Shown here: positions 1 through 9,218 of the stretch, piece after piece
How positions within the stretch are numbered: the first letter of the stretch is position 1
Layout: every line of letters starts with the position of its first letter
Assembly: GCF_029948125.1 (NCBI RefSeq)
Contig: NZ_JASAMB010000010.1
Span: forward strand, 222,627-286,626
Source: Catellatospora sp. KI3
GTDB taxonomy: Bacteria > Actinomycetota > Actinomycetes > Mycobacteriales > Micromonosporaceae
Direction: 5' to 3'
DNA length: 64,000 nt
The notes under the pieces: model-generated
The model's database searches: none
What the model saw: only the letters and a program-made list of their open reading frames with translations
Told to the model about the DNA's origin: nothing
Made by a program: the position numbers and the translations under genes

Positions 1-677
1 ACCTGCCCGACGAGCAGGCTGTTGCCGGTGCCCTGCACCTCGTGCAGCAGCTCGTACCCGCCGAGCACCGCGCCGGACGCGGCGTCGGTGATGACCGCCT
101 CGCGGGCCAGGTTGCCCGCGGCGTCGGTGCCGTCGACCGTGGTGCGGTAGGCCAGCACCGGCGCGCCCATACTGGCGAACACGACCAGGTCCGGGGTCGC
201 CGCGCGCGGCTTGCGGGCGTGCCGGGCGTGGCCCGGGGCGGCCGCCGCCGCCTGCTGGCGGGTCAGCTTCGGGGTGGTCGTGGGCAGCGAGATCGCGCCG
301 CGCACCGCCGCCGCCCAGTCCGAGGCGGTCAGGCCGCCGCCGGGGGCCAGGTGCACCACCAGGTCGCCGCCGACCACCGGCAGTCCGGCGTACGTGCGGT
401 CGAAGCGCAGGTGGCGGCTGCCGTCGGAGTCGACGACCACGTCCTTGGCCACCAGCCGCTCGGCCGGGCCCAGGCCCAGCTGCTTGGCGACCGAGGTCGC
501 CTCGGCGCCCGCCTGGCGCAGCTGCCGCTCCCGCGCGGCCGGGTCCAGCCGGACCTGGCTGATCCCCGCCGACACGCTCGTGGCGGTGTCGGCGTGGGCC
601 TGCGCCAGCCCGATGCCGGCGGCGCCCAGCGCCGTCGCCACCGTCGCGGCCGCGGCCACGATTGCTCTGCGTGACAT
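1..677 (-). CDS. Secreted M4-type (thermolysin-like) metalloprotease, N-terminal part
   Basis: The reading frame opens with an ATG at 677 and runs off the left edge, so only about 225 residues are visible. It begins with an export signal (MSRRAIVAAAATVATAL, then an Ala-rich stretch ending near AQAHA). An FTP/PepSY-type propeptide follows, with HLRFDRTYAGLPVVGGDL near residue 100 and TDAASGAVLGGYELLHEV near residue 200. This is the usual leader of secreted M4 zinc proteases in actinomycetes. The catalytic HExxH part would lie outside the window, so the family call rests on the propeptide alone. A perfect 19-bp palindrome (760-778) sits just upstream, next to a TAGCTT box, and may control it. 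Confidence 0.7.
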   Translation of the reverse strand, partial: MSRRAIVAAAATVATALGAAGIGLAQAHADTATSVSAGISQVRLDPAARERQLRQAGAEATSVAKQLGLGPAERLVAKDVVVDSDGSRHLRFDRTYAGLPVVGGDLVVHLAPGGGLTASDWAAAVRGAISLPTTTPKLTRQQAAAAAPGHARHARKPRAATPDLVVFASMGAPVLAYRTTVDGTDAAGNLAREAVITDAASGAVLGGYELLHEVQGTGNSLLVGQ

Positions 678-759
678 CGTGTGTCCTCTCAGGGCCCGTG
701 GGTCGGGGTTGGGGTGACCGGGCGGTGAACGTCCGGCGACGGGCCCGAAGCGAAAGCTA

Positions 760-778
760 GAGCCGGTCGCACCGGCTC
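760..778. promoter_or_regulatory. Candidate operator, perfect palindrome
   Basis: GAGCCGGT-CGC-ACCGGCTC has 8-bp arms and a 3-base loop. It lies in the divergent gap between the protease gene (start 677) and the gene at 872. Read on the minus strand, a TAGCTT box (757-752) follows directly, so a bound repressor could block the protease promoter. It could instead be a hairpin without a regulatory role. Confidence 0.35.
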
Positions 779-871
779 CAGAAGGTCCGCAAGGGACGGG
801 CAAGGGTCGGGCGAGGGGCACCCGAGGGAACCGGCGGGGGCACGGCCGGGTCGGGCAGGGGCCATCGACGG

Positions 872-1594
872 ATGTCGTACGGGTGCGCGATGCTGGCGGG
901 CATGTTCGACTCCCGCTGGGGCGCGGCCGCGCGCCTGGACGACGAGCGGCTGGCCGCCGAGGCGGCGCTGGTCGCGGCCGGTGACGCCGGGGCGGCGTAC
1001 CGGATCGGGTGCCACCACGCGAACCAGGAGGACTGGGAGCTGCGCCCGCAGGCCGAGGCCTGGTTCGTGCGCGCCGCCCAGCTCGGCGGTCCTGACGCGG
1101 CCTGGTGGATCGCCCACGCGTACGCGTACGCGTTCGACGGCAGGTCCCGGCAGTGGCTGCGCCGGGCCGTCGGCACCGAGAGCGATCCCGACGGCATCGC
1201 CGTCGACCACGGCACCCTGGCGATCGTCCTCGACCACGGCTACCCGACGCACCAGCGCTGGCGCGTCCGGGTCCGCTCCGACGACCGGGCCCGGGCGGTC
1301 GCGGCGCTGACGGCGGCGTGCGCCCGGGTGATGTGCGTGGCCGAGGACGGGCGCGAGTTCGGGCCGGACGAGGACCTCCCGGTGCTCGACGGCGACGGCC
1401 ATGAGCTGTACACGCCCAACCACGCCGCCGTCGACGACACCGGCGCGGTGCCCGAACTGCACCTGGACTGCAAGGACGGCGTCATGCCGCTGCTGGCGCG
1501 GACCGTCATCCGGATCGTGGCGCAGGAACTGCGCGCCGCGGGGCTGCCCTGGGCGCTGCTGTTCACCGAGGAGATACCGTCACCTGCGAACTGA
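872..1594 (+). CDS. Conserved hypothetical protein with Sel1-like helical segment
   Basis: The 240-residue product has no signal peptide or membrane segment. Residues 35-85 (for example AAYRIGCHHANQ and AWFVRAAQLGG) look like paired helices of the Sel1/TPR kind. The rest is not recognisable, and the C-terminus is hydrophobic (MPLLARTVIRIVAQEL). The start is uncertain: ATGs at 872, 890 and 902 share the frame and none has a strong ribosome-binding site. The shorter form beginning MFDSRWGAAARL at 902 is plausible. It stops 24 bases before the aminotransferase gene and reads the same way, so they may share a transcript. No function can be assigned. Confidence 0.6.
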   Translation: MSYGCAMLAGMFDSRWGAAARLDDERLAAEAALVAAGDAGAAYRIGCHHANQEDWELRPQAEAWFVRAAQLGGPDAAWWIAHAYAYAFDGRSRQWLRRAVGTESDPDGIAVDHGTLAIVLDHGYPTHQRWRVRVRSDDRARAVAALTAACARVMCVAEDGREFGPDEDLPVLDGDGHELYTPNHAAVDDTGAVPELHLDCKDGVMPLLARTVIRIVAQELRAAGLPWALLFTEEIPSPAN

Positions 1595-1618
1595 GGGCCA
1601 CGCCGGAGGGAGACAGGC

Positions 1619-2518
1619 ATGCTGCAGCGCTACGACCAGCGCAACGCCGAGGTGAAGTACTGGGTCAACGGGGTGCTGCGCCACCGCGACGAACCCGGGA
1701 TCTCCCCGTTCGACTCGGTGGTGCAGGGCGGCGACGCGGTGTGGGAGGGGCTGCGGCTGTACCAGGGGAGGATCTTCGCCCTGGACGCCCACCTGGCCCG
1801 GCTGCGGCGCTCGGCGGCCGCGCTCGGCTTCGCCGCCGTGCCGTCGGACAAGGAGATCACCGACGCGCTGACCGAGACGCTGCGCGCCAACGGCATGACC
1901 GACGGCGTGCACATCCGGCTCACCCTCACCCGCGGCGTCAAGGTCACCAGCGGCATGGACCCGCGCCTGAACCAGTCCGGCTGCACCCTGATCGTGCTGG
2001 CGGAGCACAAGCCGCCCGTGTACGACACCGGCGGCCTCGCCCTGGCCACGTCCAGCGTCCGCCGCCCCGGCCCCGACGTGCTCGACCCGAAGATCCACCA
2101 CAACAACCTGATCAACTCGATCCTGGCCAAGATGGAGGCGACCGTCGCCGGCGCCGACGACGCGCTCATGCTCGACGGGCGCGGCTTCGTCGCCGAGACC
2201 AACGCCACCCACCTGTTCGCCGTCATCGGCGGGGCGCTGGCCACCCCGCGCACCGTCGCCTGCCCGGAGGGCGTCACCCGGCTGACCGTGCTGGCCCTGG
2301 CCGCGCAGGCGGGCATCGAGGCGGTCGAGCGCGACATCTCGCTGGCCGAGATGTACTCCGCCGACGAGGTCTTCTGCACCGGCACCATGGGCGAGATCGC
2401 CGGAGTGACCGTGATCGACGGCCGCACCATCGGCGAGGGCGGCATCGGCCCGGTCACCCGGCGCGTCGCCGAGATCTACCTGGCCCACGCCCGCAGCGCG
2501 GGCACGCCGCTGCTCTGA
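1619..2518 (+). CDS. Class IV PLP-dependent aminotransferase (branched-chain aminotransferase-like)
   Basis: The 299-residue fold-type IV aminotransferase has the right length for the IlvE/D-amino-acid transaminase/aminodeoxychorismate lyase group. Seen motifs are DSVVQGGDAVWEGLRLY near residue 40, the probable PLP lysine in DPKIHHNNLINSIL near 158, and the phosphate-region glutamate in FVAETNATHLF. GGAGGGAG at 1606 supports this ATG. The substrate cannot be read from the sequence. The gene ends 6 bases from the tail of a sulfotransferase-like gene on the other strand. The same two domains, as I recall, are fused in some plant proteins, which hints at a joint pathway. Confidence 0.8.
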   Translation: MLQRYDQRNAEVKYWVNGVLRHRDEPGISPFDSVVQGGDAVWEGLRLYQGRIFALDAHLARLRRSAAALGFAAVPSDKEITDALTETLRANGMTDGVHIRLTLTRGVKVTSGMDPRLNQSGCTLIVLAEHKPPVYDTGGLALATSSVRRPGPDVLDPKIHHNNLINSILAKMEATVAGADDALMLDGRGFVAETNATHLFAVIGGALATPRTVACPEGVTRLTVLALAAQAGIEAVERDISLAEMYSADEVFCTGTMGEIAGVTVIDGRTIGEGGIGPVTRRVAEIYLAHARSAGTPLL

Positions 2519-2524
2519 GCCCGC

Positions 2525-3238
2525 TCAGCCCGCCGTGACGCGGTGGGCGCGCAGCTCGTCGTAGTACGGCTGCGCCGCCTCGACCAGGTGGCGCAGCCGG
2601 TCCGGCACCCGCGCGGGGGAGGGGTCGTAGGGGGCGAAGCCGGTCGAGGCCTCCACCGAGGCGTACCAGTGCGGCGCCCACACCCCGTCGGTGCCGCGCG
2701 GCCCCTTCGCCCAGGTCAGCATCGCCGGGGTGTAGCCGATGCCCAGCGCCGCGCACAGCGCCGACAGCACCCCGGCCGGGTCGCGCAGCAGGTCGGCCGA
2801 GTCCACCACCGGGCCGCCGTACGCGCGGAAGATCTCGGCCTGCTGCGTGAAGCCCAGATCGGCCAGGGTCGGCTCGCCGCGCACCTTCGCGTACGACGCC
2901 ACCACGTGTGCCGGGTCGCGGATCAGGTACGCGTTGGCCAGCGCGCCCAGCCAGTCCCGCCCGACCTCCGGCAGCAGGTGGTGGGTCATGTGCTTCTGGT
3001 AGTGGACCGCGACCCCGTCGGGCAGCGGGCCCGTCAACTCGGCCGCCACGTCCTGCCAGCGCGCGGGCTGCGAGGCGATCACCTCGTCGCGGCCCGGGTG
3101 GTCCAGGCCGGTCGCGAGCAGGTAGTGCGCGTACAGCGGCTCGTCGACCACCAGCGTGTCCGGGCGGGCGCCGAAGCTGCGCATCAGCGCCGTCGACACG
3201 TTGCGGGGCCCCGACCACATCGCCACCCGAACCACCAT
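2525..3238 (-). CDS. Sulfotransferase-family P-loop protein
   Basis: The 237-residue protein begins MVVRVAMWSGPRNVSTALMR. The SGPRNVSTA segment fits the phosphosulfate-binding loop of sulfotransferases. YLIRDPAHVVASYAK near residue 100 fits the second (3'-phosphate) motif, with its typical R-D-P. The start at 3238 is backed by GGAGGAGGG seven bases upstream. It would be cytoplasmic and act on a small molecule using PAPS if active; the substrate is unknown. It converges tail to tail with the aminotransferase gene, 6 bases away. Confidence 0.75.
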   Translation of the reverse strand: MVVRVAMWSGPRNVSTALMRSFGARPDTLVVDEPLYAHYLLATGLDHPGRDEVIASQPARWQDVAAELTGPLPDGVAVHYQKHMTHHLLPEVGRDWLGALANAYLIRDPAHVVASYAKVRGEPTLADLGFTQQAEIFRAYGGPVVDSADLLRDPAGVLSALCAALGIGYTPAMLTWAKGPRGTDGVWAPHWYASVEASTGFAPYDPSPARVPDRLRHLVEAAQPYYDELRAHRVTAG

Positions 3239-3407
3239 CAGCGCACCCTCCTCCGGTCCGCAGCGTACCCCCGAGATCCCTGGTCAGGTACCGGCATCGC
3301 CCCGGTGATCATCATCGTTGGACGGAGCCCTAGAGTTCGGTCACGGTGCCGTCCTCTTCGGAGGGCGGCGCTCGCGCTTGAACCACCCCACGGGACGGAG
3401 AACACCC

Positions 3408-3899
3408 ATGCGCTACCCCCTCGCCCTCGCCCTCGCGGCCGGGCTGCTCGCCCTGGCCGCCTGCGACTCCGGCGGCGCCTCGACCGCGGCACCGTCGGCG
3501 GCGGCGTCACCTTCGGCAGCCGCCCCGGCCATGACGACCGAGACCGCGTGCGAGGTGGTCGACGCGGCATACCACGAGCTGGGGCCCGGAGCGCGGGCGC
3601 AGATCGTCAAGGGCGTCACCGCCGAGCGCAACGGCGACACCGCCACCGCGACCAAGGCGCTGGAGGCGCTGCGCCCGCTGTTCTCCGCCAACGCGCAGGC
3701 ACTGCACGGCGCGTCCACGAAGGTCGCCGACCCCGAGCTGGCGGACGCGCTGGACGCCCTGGGCACCGTGGCGGCCCGCGAGACGCTGTTCGTGACGTTC
3801 ATGGAGTTCGAGTCGGTGGCGGTGGAGGCCGCACCCGCCGAATCCGTCCTCAAGCGCAAGTGCGCCGAGGCGGGTCGGCCGCTGAAAAACCTTGAGTAG
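3408..3899 (+). CDS. Small exported lipoprotein, function unknown
   Basis: This start gives a clean type II signal peptide (MRYPLALALAAGLLALAAC) with lipobox LAAC and Cys19 as the lipidated residue. GGAG upstream supports it over the longer frame from 3318. A Ser/Ala/Pro-rich spacer (about residues 20-45) is followed by a helical 110-residue domain with two further cysteines (about 47 and 151) that could form a disulfide. No family was recognised. It is monocistronic, lying between a divergent sulfotransferase gene and the channel gene. Confidence 0.65.
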   Translation: MRYPLALALAAGLLALAACDSGGASTAAPSAAASPSAAAPAMTTETACEVVDAAYHELGPGARAQIVKGVTAERNGDTATATKALEALRPLFSANAQALHGASTKVADPELADALDALGTVAARETLFVTFMEFESVAVEAAPAESVLKRKCAEAGRPLKNLE

Positions 3900-4003
3900 C
3901 AACGGCTGACCCGACCGAGCCGCCGATCGGAGCGTGGCTAGAGTGACCCCTCTGCACAGACCGCAGCGCCTCCCCCTCCCTGCGTTCGAAGGACACTCCC
4001 GCC

Positions 4004-5869
4004 ATGTCCCGGAAGGTCAGCACCCGCGCCAAGCTGCGGTACTGGTTCGACAACACGATGTCGCGCGGCACCACCGGCCTCATCGGCTGGCTCGCCGTCG
4101 CGTCGGCGGGACTCATCGTCGTGCTCACCACGGCGATCGAGCTGGTCCAGCCCACCGAGGAGCGCGAGAACCCGCTGCGGCTGCTGTGGCAGACCTTCAT
4201 CACCACGTTCAGCCTCGCCGCCCCGACCAAGGGCCGGTGGCAGGAGCTGGCGCTGTGGTTCGTGCTGGCACTGGGCGGCATCTTCATCGTCAGCGCCCTG
4301 GTCGGTCTGCTCACCAGCGGCGTCAACCGGCGCCTGGAGCAGCTGCGCAAGGGCCGCTCGCAGGTGGTCGAGCGCGACCACACGGTGGTGCTGGGCTGGT
4401 CGGACCAGATCTACACGGTCATCGGCGAGCTGGTCGAGGCCAACGCCAGCCGCCGCCGCGCCTCCGTGGTGATCCTGGCCGACCAGGACAAGGTCACCAT
4501 GGAGGACCGGGTCTGGCACCGCCTCGGGGGCACCGGGCGGACCCGGCTGGTGTTCCGCACCGGCAGCCCGCTGGACCTGAAGGACCTGGAGATGGTCAAC
4601 CTCAACGAGGCCCGCTCCATCATCGTGCTCGCCCCCGACGGCGGCACCGCCGAGGACGCCGACGCGTACGTGCTCAAGACCCTGCTCGCCATCAACAAGG
4701 GCCCGGCCTTCCGCGGCCGCCCGCACCACGTGATCGCGGCGGTACGCGACAGCCGCAACCGGGCCGTGGCCAAACTGGCCGGCGGCGACGCGATCGTGCT
4801 CGACGGCGACGACATCGGCGCCCGGCTCATCGTGCAGACGGCCCGGCAGTCCAAACTGTCGGTGGTCTACCACGACCTGTTCGACTTCGGCGGCGACGAG
4901 ATCTACATGACCGTCGAGCCGACGCTGGTCGGCAAGCAGTTCGGCCAGGCGCTGCTGGCGTACCGGGAGTGCTGCCCGCTGGGGCTGCGGCTGGCTGACG
5001 GCAAGACCGTGCTCAACCCGCCGCCCGGCACCGTGATCAGCCCCGGCGACCAGCTCGTGCTGCTGGCCCGCGACGACTCGATGATCAAACTGGCGCCCCG
5101 GCCGCTGACCGTCGACCCGTCGGCCATCCTGCACGCCGTACGCGGCCCGGCCGCCCCGGAGAGCACCCTGATCCTGGGCTGGAACCGGCGCGCCGGCCGG
5201 ATCATCGAGCAGCTCGACATCTACGTCGCCGCCGGCTCGACCGTCGACGTCGTCACCGACCGCCCCGACGCCGCGGCCGCCGTGGTCCGGCTCGCCCCTA
5301 AGCTGCGGCGGCTGCTGATCCGGTCCAAGAGCGGCGACACCCGCGACCGGGGCGTGCTGGAGACGCTCGACGTCATGGCGTACCACAACGTGATCGTGCT
5401 GGCCGACGACGACCTCGACGCGCTCACCGCCGACTCGCGGGTCCTGGTCACCCTGCTGCACCTGCGCGACCTGCTCGCCGGGCGCGGCCCCGGCATCGTC
5501 AGCGAGATGCGCGACGACCGCGACCGGGCGCTGGCCCAGCTCACCAAGGCCGACGACTTCGTGGTCAGCGAGCAGCTGGTCAGCCTGCTGATGACGCAGA
5601 TCTCGGAGAACCGCGACCTGGAGTCGGTGTTCGAGGACCTGTTCGACGCCGACGGCGCCGAGATCTACATCCGGCCCGCCAGCTACTACCTGCGCCCCGG
5701 TGCCTCGGTGACCTTCTCGACCGTGGTCGAGGCGGCGTACCGGCGCGGCGAGGTCGCCATCGGCTACCGGGTCACCGAGCCCGGCGACAGCCACGGCGTG
5801 GTCCTCAACCCGGACAAGGAGCAGATCATGCCCCCCATCGACCGGGTGATCGTCCTGTCCAGCAGCTGA
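4004..5869 (+). CDS. CASTOR/POLLUX-type ion channel with two RCK (TrkA-N) domains
   Basis: The 621-residue protein has two membrane helices (about 25-47 and 83-107) around a short loop. Two Rossmann-type RCK domains follow: DHTVVLGWSDQIYTVIGEL near 125 and STLILGWNRRAGRIIEQL near 387. This matches the CASTOR/POLLUX/DMI1 family and its bacterial relatives, which are ligand-gated cation channels. The glycine motif is GW rather than the classic GxGxxG, as usual in this family. GAAGGA at 3990 precedes the start. A TAGAGT box at 3938-3943 could be the -10. Ion selectivity is not predictable here. Confidence 0.8.
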   Translation: MSRKVSTRAKLRYWFDNTMSRGTTGLIGWLAVASAGLIVVLTTAIELVQPTEERENPLRLLWQTFITTFSLAAPTKGRWQELALWFVLALGGIFIVSALVGLLTSGVNRRLEQLRKGRSQVVERDHTVVLGWSDQIYTVIGELVEANASRRRASVVILADQDKVTMEDRVWHRLGGTGRTRLVFRTGSPLDLKDLEMVNLNEARSIIVLAPDGGTAEDADAYVLKTLLAINKGPAFRGRPHHVIAAVRDSRNRAVAKLAGGDAIVLDGDDIGARLIVQTARQSKLSVVYHDLFDFGGDEIYMTVEPTLVGKQFGQALLAYRECCPLGLRLADGKTVLNPPPGTVISPGDQLVLLARDDSMIKLAPRPLTVDPSAILHAVRGPAAPESTLILGWNRRAGRIIEQLDIYVAAGSTVDVVTDRPDAAAAVVRLAPKLRRLLIRSKSGDTRDRGVLETLDVMAYHNVIVLADDDLDALTADSRVLVTLLHLRDLLAGRGPGIVSEMRDDRDRALAQLTKADDFVVSEQLVSLLMTQISENRDLESVFEDLFDADGAEIYIRPASYYLRPGASVTFSTVVEAAYRRGEVAIGYRVTEPGDSHGVVLNPDKEQIMPPIDRVIVLSSS

Positions 5870-5905
5870 GCCCCGCGCCGCCCGCCGCCCGCCTCGCGCG
5901 GGGTT

Positions 5906-5971
5906 CGTGCAGTTTCGGGGAAAGTGCTGGAATCCTGACCATGATTCGTGCAGTTTCCCCGGAACTGCACG
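5906..5971. repeat. Family A hairpin repeat, copy 1
   Basis: The left arm is TGCAGTTTCGGGGAAAGTGC. The right arm is a diverged complement (CAGTTTCCCCGGAACTGCAC). It lies between the channel gene and the membrane protein gene at 6148. It is one of seven copies in this window; see the repeat finding. Confidence 0.85.
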
Positions 5972-6147
5972 ACCCGCCGCGGACGGTGCGGCGCGCCGGG
6001 GCCCGGGTACGGTGGGCGGCGGGGGTGGCCGTTCGTCTACTTAGGACTACACCCGTGAGGGTGAACGAGTGGACGAAGGAGCATTCTGCCTGCTCGGATA
6101 CCACCATAGGCTGGCTCGGTCCGTTCGAGCGCCGTGGAGGTCCGTGA

Positions 6148-7197
6148 GTGAGACTGCCTGGTCGTTTCGCGCTGACCGTCAGCGTCACCGCGTTGCTCAG
6201 CGTCACCGGGGGCCTGGCCACCAACATGGTCAGCGAACTGCTGCCCGAGCAGCGCCACCCCTGGGACTTCCTCACCATCGGGGCGATGGTGCTGGCGGCC
6301 TTCGTCTCGGCGCTGATCGAGCTGCGCCGCCAAGCCGTCCCGGCCGTGCCCCAACCGGTGCCGCACCACGCCGTGGGCACCGCGCCGCAGCGCCGCTTCG
6401 TGCCGCCCGCCCAGCGCCCGCCCACGCGGGCACCGCTGTTCTTCGCGCTGGCGGCGATGCTGGTCGCGGCCGTGTGGGGCGCCGTGATCGTGCTCGAGGA
6501 GCCCGGCTCCGGCAGCAGCGGGGCCAGTGGCCTGCACGTGTCGACGGCCTGGTGCATGGGCAGCGGCGGCAACTGCGACTACGCCCGGGACCACCTGTAC
6601 GTGGCCGGGTCGCCCGAGCAGCTGCGGTCGGCGCTGACGGCCGGTGGCCGTGCCGCGGTCAAGGACTTCGAGCACGGCGCGGAGGTCCCGGCCGGGCAGA
6701 CCCAGCTGGACGTGACGGTGCAGACCGACAGCGCCGAGTCGGTCATCCTGGAGGCGCTCCGGGTGCGGGTGCTGCACCGCGGCCAGAGCAGCCCCGCCGA
6801 CGGGTTCGTGGTCACGATGCCGTGCGGGGACTGCGGTGGCTCCGTGATCACCCGGCCGTTCCAGGTGCGGCTCGACGACGCCGAACCGGTGCTGCGGCCG
6901 CTGCAGAACAGCCGGAACTTCCCGTACGAGGTGTCGCTGACCGACGTCGAGGTGTTCACCCTGGACCTGCGCGACAACGCCTGCGACTGCACGTTCGACC
7001 TGGTGCTCGAATGGGTGGCCAAGGGCAGGCACGGCGAGACGGTGCTCGACAACGAGGGCCGGCACTTCCGCATGGTCGGCCCGGCCGGGCTCGCGCACTA
7101 CGCCCTGAGCCTGTCCGAGCAGGGCGAGCTGCGGCTGCCCGAAGCCCCGGGCAAGCCGCTGACCTGCCTGGTGAACGGAGACAAGCTGTGCGCGTGA
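6148..7197 (+). CDS. Membrane protein with extracytoplasmic Cys-containing domain, unknown
   Basis: The GTG start has GGAGG eight bases upstream. The 349-residue product has hydrophobic helices at about 5-25, 47-65 and 94-115. An exported domain of roughly 230 residues follows, with clustered cysteines (AWCMGSGGNCDYA, MPCGDCGGS, NACDCTFD) that suggest disulfides. No known family was recognised. The stop overlaps the next gene by 10 bases, and both encode anchored exported domains, so the two products probably work together at the cell surface. Confidence 0.65.
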   Translation: MRLPGRFALTVSVTALLSVTGGLATNMVSELLPEQRHPWDFLTIGAMVLAAFVSALIELRRQAVPAVPQPVPHHAVGTAPQRRFVPPAQRPPTRAPLFFALAAMLVAAVWGAVIVLEEPGSGSSGASGLHVSTAWCMGSGGNCDYARDHLYVAGSPEQLRSALTAGGRAAVKDFEHGAEVPAGQTQLDVTVQTDSAESVILEALRVRVLHRGQSSPADGFVVTMPCGDCGGSVITRPFQVRLDDAEPVLRPLQNSRNFPYEVSLTDVEVFTLDLRDNACDCTFDLVLEWVAKGRHGETVLDNEGRHFRMVGPAGLAHYALSLSEQGELRLPEAPGKPLTCLVNGDKLCA

Positions 7198-8309
7198 CCT
7201 CCGGGCGGCTCGTGGCGGCCTGCGTGGCGCTCGCCGCGCTGATCGTGGGCGGGGCGGTGGCGGTCCGGCTGCTGCGCGCCGACCCGGCGTCCTCGGGTAC
7301 GACCCCGGTGGCGGTGCCCTCGGGCGCGACCGTGTTCGACCCGGTCCATCAGGTCGTCGACGGCGGGGTGCAGGTCGACGTGTCGGTCGGTGCCCGCGTC
7401 TGCCCGTCGCTGCAGTACGTCAAGGAGACCGAGGCCGCGGTGCGGGAGCGGATGGCGCACCATCCCCGCAACGACATCGAGGGCTTCTTCGCCGGGCTGA
7501 TGCCGCAGGAGGTCAACGCGGCGATGACCGTGTCGGCGATGCGCCAGGAGGACGGCTCGCCGGTGCGCATCACCGACGTCCGGGTGGACGTGGTGCGTAC
7601 CGTGGACGAGCAGGTGCAGCACGGTGTCTACATGATCTACGACCTGCAGTGCGAGTTCGTCGCGCCGGGCGTGCAGCCGATGGGCGGTGACGAGGACACG
7701 CTGGAACCGACGGTGTTCGCCCGCTTCGGCGGCGACGGGGTGGCGATGGGCAACAACGCGACCTTCGTCGCCGCGCCGACCGAGCGGGTGCACCGGCTCA
7801 ACCTGCGGCCGCTGGGGTGCGGGCGGCAGGTGAGCGACTGGATCGCGACGGTCGGCTGGGCCGACGGCGACCGTACCGGCACGGCCGTGTTCGGGCCGTT
7901 CCGGACGGTGCCGCAGCAGGACCTGCCCCAGTTCAAGCTGGGTCGGCGCGAGTTCGGGGCGCCGTTCACGTTGACGCCGCAGACCGGGGGCAAGGAGTTC
8001 CGGCCGTGCGTGACCGGGCCGGTGCCCGACCCGCGGCAGCCGGCGGCGGCGCCGTACTGCGGGTCGGTGGACGGGCCGGGCGGCAAGGTGTTCGTGCGGA
8101 TCGCCCGGGGGCCGGTGGACTGCGCCAAGGGCCGCGAGCTGATCGACGCGTACCTCAACCATCCGCCGACGCCGCCGCAGGGCACCGGCCGCTTCGTCGA
8201 GATCGGCGGCTGGGAGTGCACGACGCAGGGGTGGGTGTACAAGGCGGTGTCCGGCGTGGGCGGAGACTGCGGCACCAAGGAGTCCTCGGTGGAGTTCAGC
8301 GTGCCGTGA
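7188..8309 (+). CDS. Membrane-anchored exported protein, unknown, partner of the preceding gene
   Basis: The GTG at 7188 is preceded by GGAG at 7177 and overlaps the previous gene, so translation is likely coupled. The 373-residue product has one N-terminal anchor (about residues 7-28) and a long extracytoplasmic part with scattered cysteines, ending in CGTKESSVEFSVP. No family was recognised. An open frame continues far upstream on the same register, but that is a shadow of the preceding gene. Confidence 0.6.
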   Translation: MRVTSGRLVAACVALAALIVGGAVAVRLLRADPASSGTTPVAVPSGATVFDPVHQVVDGGVQVDVSVGARVCPSLQYVKETEAAVRERMAHHPRNDIEGFFAGLMPQEVNAAMTVSAMRQEDGSPVRITDVRVDVVRTVDEQVQHGVYMIYDLQCEFVAPGVQPMGGDEDTLEPTVFARFGGDGVAMGNNATFVAAPTERVHRLNLRPLGCGRQVSDWIATVGWADGDRTGTAVFGPFRTVPQQDLPQFKLGRREFGAPFTLTPQTGGKEFRPCVTGPVPDPRQPAAAPYCGSVDGPGGKVFVRIARGPVDCAKGRELIDAYLNHPPTPPQGTGRFVEIGGWECTTQGWVYKAVSGVGGDCGTKESSVEFSVP

Positions 8310-8494
8310 CCATCTGACGCCACGCTCCGTGTCGGTGCCCCAGCGCTTCGCAAGCGTGTCGGTGGGCAGGGTGAACCGCTTTCCCCGGTCACCGCGCGCC
8401 AGCTACGATCGTCGCTGTTCTCGACGGTGGGTTACACCGGGACGGATCCGGCCACGGGACCCGCGGCGCGCAGACTCAGGGTGGGGAGAGCGTC

Positions 8495-9205
8495 ATGACG
8501 GACAACCGCTTGAAAGGCCGGGTCAAGGGACTGTTCGGCAGCGGACCGGCCGAACTGGAGGCACTGCCGGAGCAGCCGGAGTCGGTGCTGGCCGATCCGG
8601 AGGCCGAGCGCCAGGCGCTGCAGGTGCTGGTGCTGGCGCGGCGTACGGCCGACGAGCACATCTCCACCGCGCAGCAGGAGGCCAGCCGCATCCGGCAGGA
8701 GGCGCGGGCCAAGGCCGAGGAGACCGCCCGGGAGGCGCGCGCCCTGGTCGAGGGCGCCCGCGAGGACGCCGCGAAGATCATGGCGGCGGCGCAGGCGAAG
8801 GCGGTCGAGACCGCCCGCGAGGCGCAGGCCCACGCCGAGAGCTCCCGGCGCGAGAGCGACCTGGTGCTGTCGGAGGCCCGCCAGCGCGCGATGAAGATCG
8901 GCGAGGACGCCCGGGCCAAGGCCGACGAGCTGGAGCAGGACGCCCTGCAGCAGTACGAGGACGTCGTGGGCAGCCTGGAGGGCAAGCGCGACGCGCTCAA
9001 CGAGCGGATCGAGGCGCTGCAGCAGTTCGACCGGGAGTACCGGGCGCGGCTGCGCCGCTTCATGAACAGCCAGCTCGACGCGCTGGCCCAGGACGATCCG
9101 GCCGGCGAAGCCGACGCGCGCGACGCCGAGCCGCGCGAGGCCGAGCCCCGGCCGCCGGTCGGCCGCCAGCGCAAGCCCGCCGCCGAGGGCAACGTGGCCG
9201 TCTGA
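8495..9205 (+). CDS. Coiled-coil protein, DivIVA/ATP-synthase-b-like
   Basis: The 236-residue cytoplasmic protein is almost entirely charged helix from about residue 45 to 200 (ARTADEHISTAQQEASRIRQ and following Ala/Glu/Arg heptads). A basic N-terminus (RLKGRVKGLFG) and a Pro/Arg-rich tail flank it. This composition resembles DivIVA-family cytoskeletal proteins of actinobacteria, but the conserved DivIVA N-terminal motif is not clear. GGGGAG at 8482 supports the start. A related longer coiled-coil protein lies at 10066. Confidence 0.55.
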   Translation: MTDNRLKGRVKGLFGSGPAELEALPEQPESVLADPEAERQALQVLVLARRTADEHISTAQQEASRIRQEARAKAEETAREARALVEGAREDAAKIMAAAQAKAVETAREAQAHAESSRRESDLVLSEARQRAMKIGEDARAKADELEQDALQQYEDVVGSLEGKRDALNERIEALQQFDREYRARLRRFMNSQLDALAQDDPAGEADARDAEPREAEPRPPVGRQRKPAAEGNVAV

Positions 9206-9218
9206 GCACCCCGTCCTG

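Noticed and set aside
3938..5794. A 618-codon minus-strand frame opposite the channel gene
   Set aside because: A compositional shadow; the plus-strand product has clear RCK domains.
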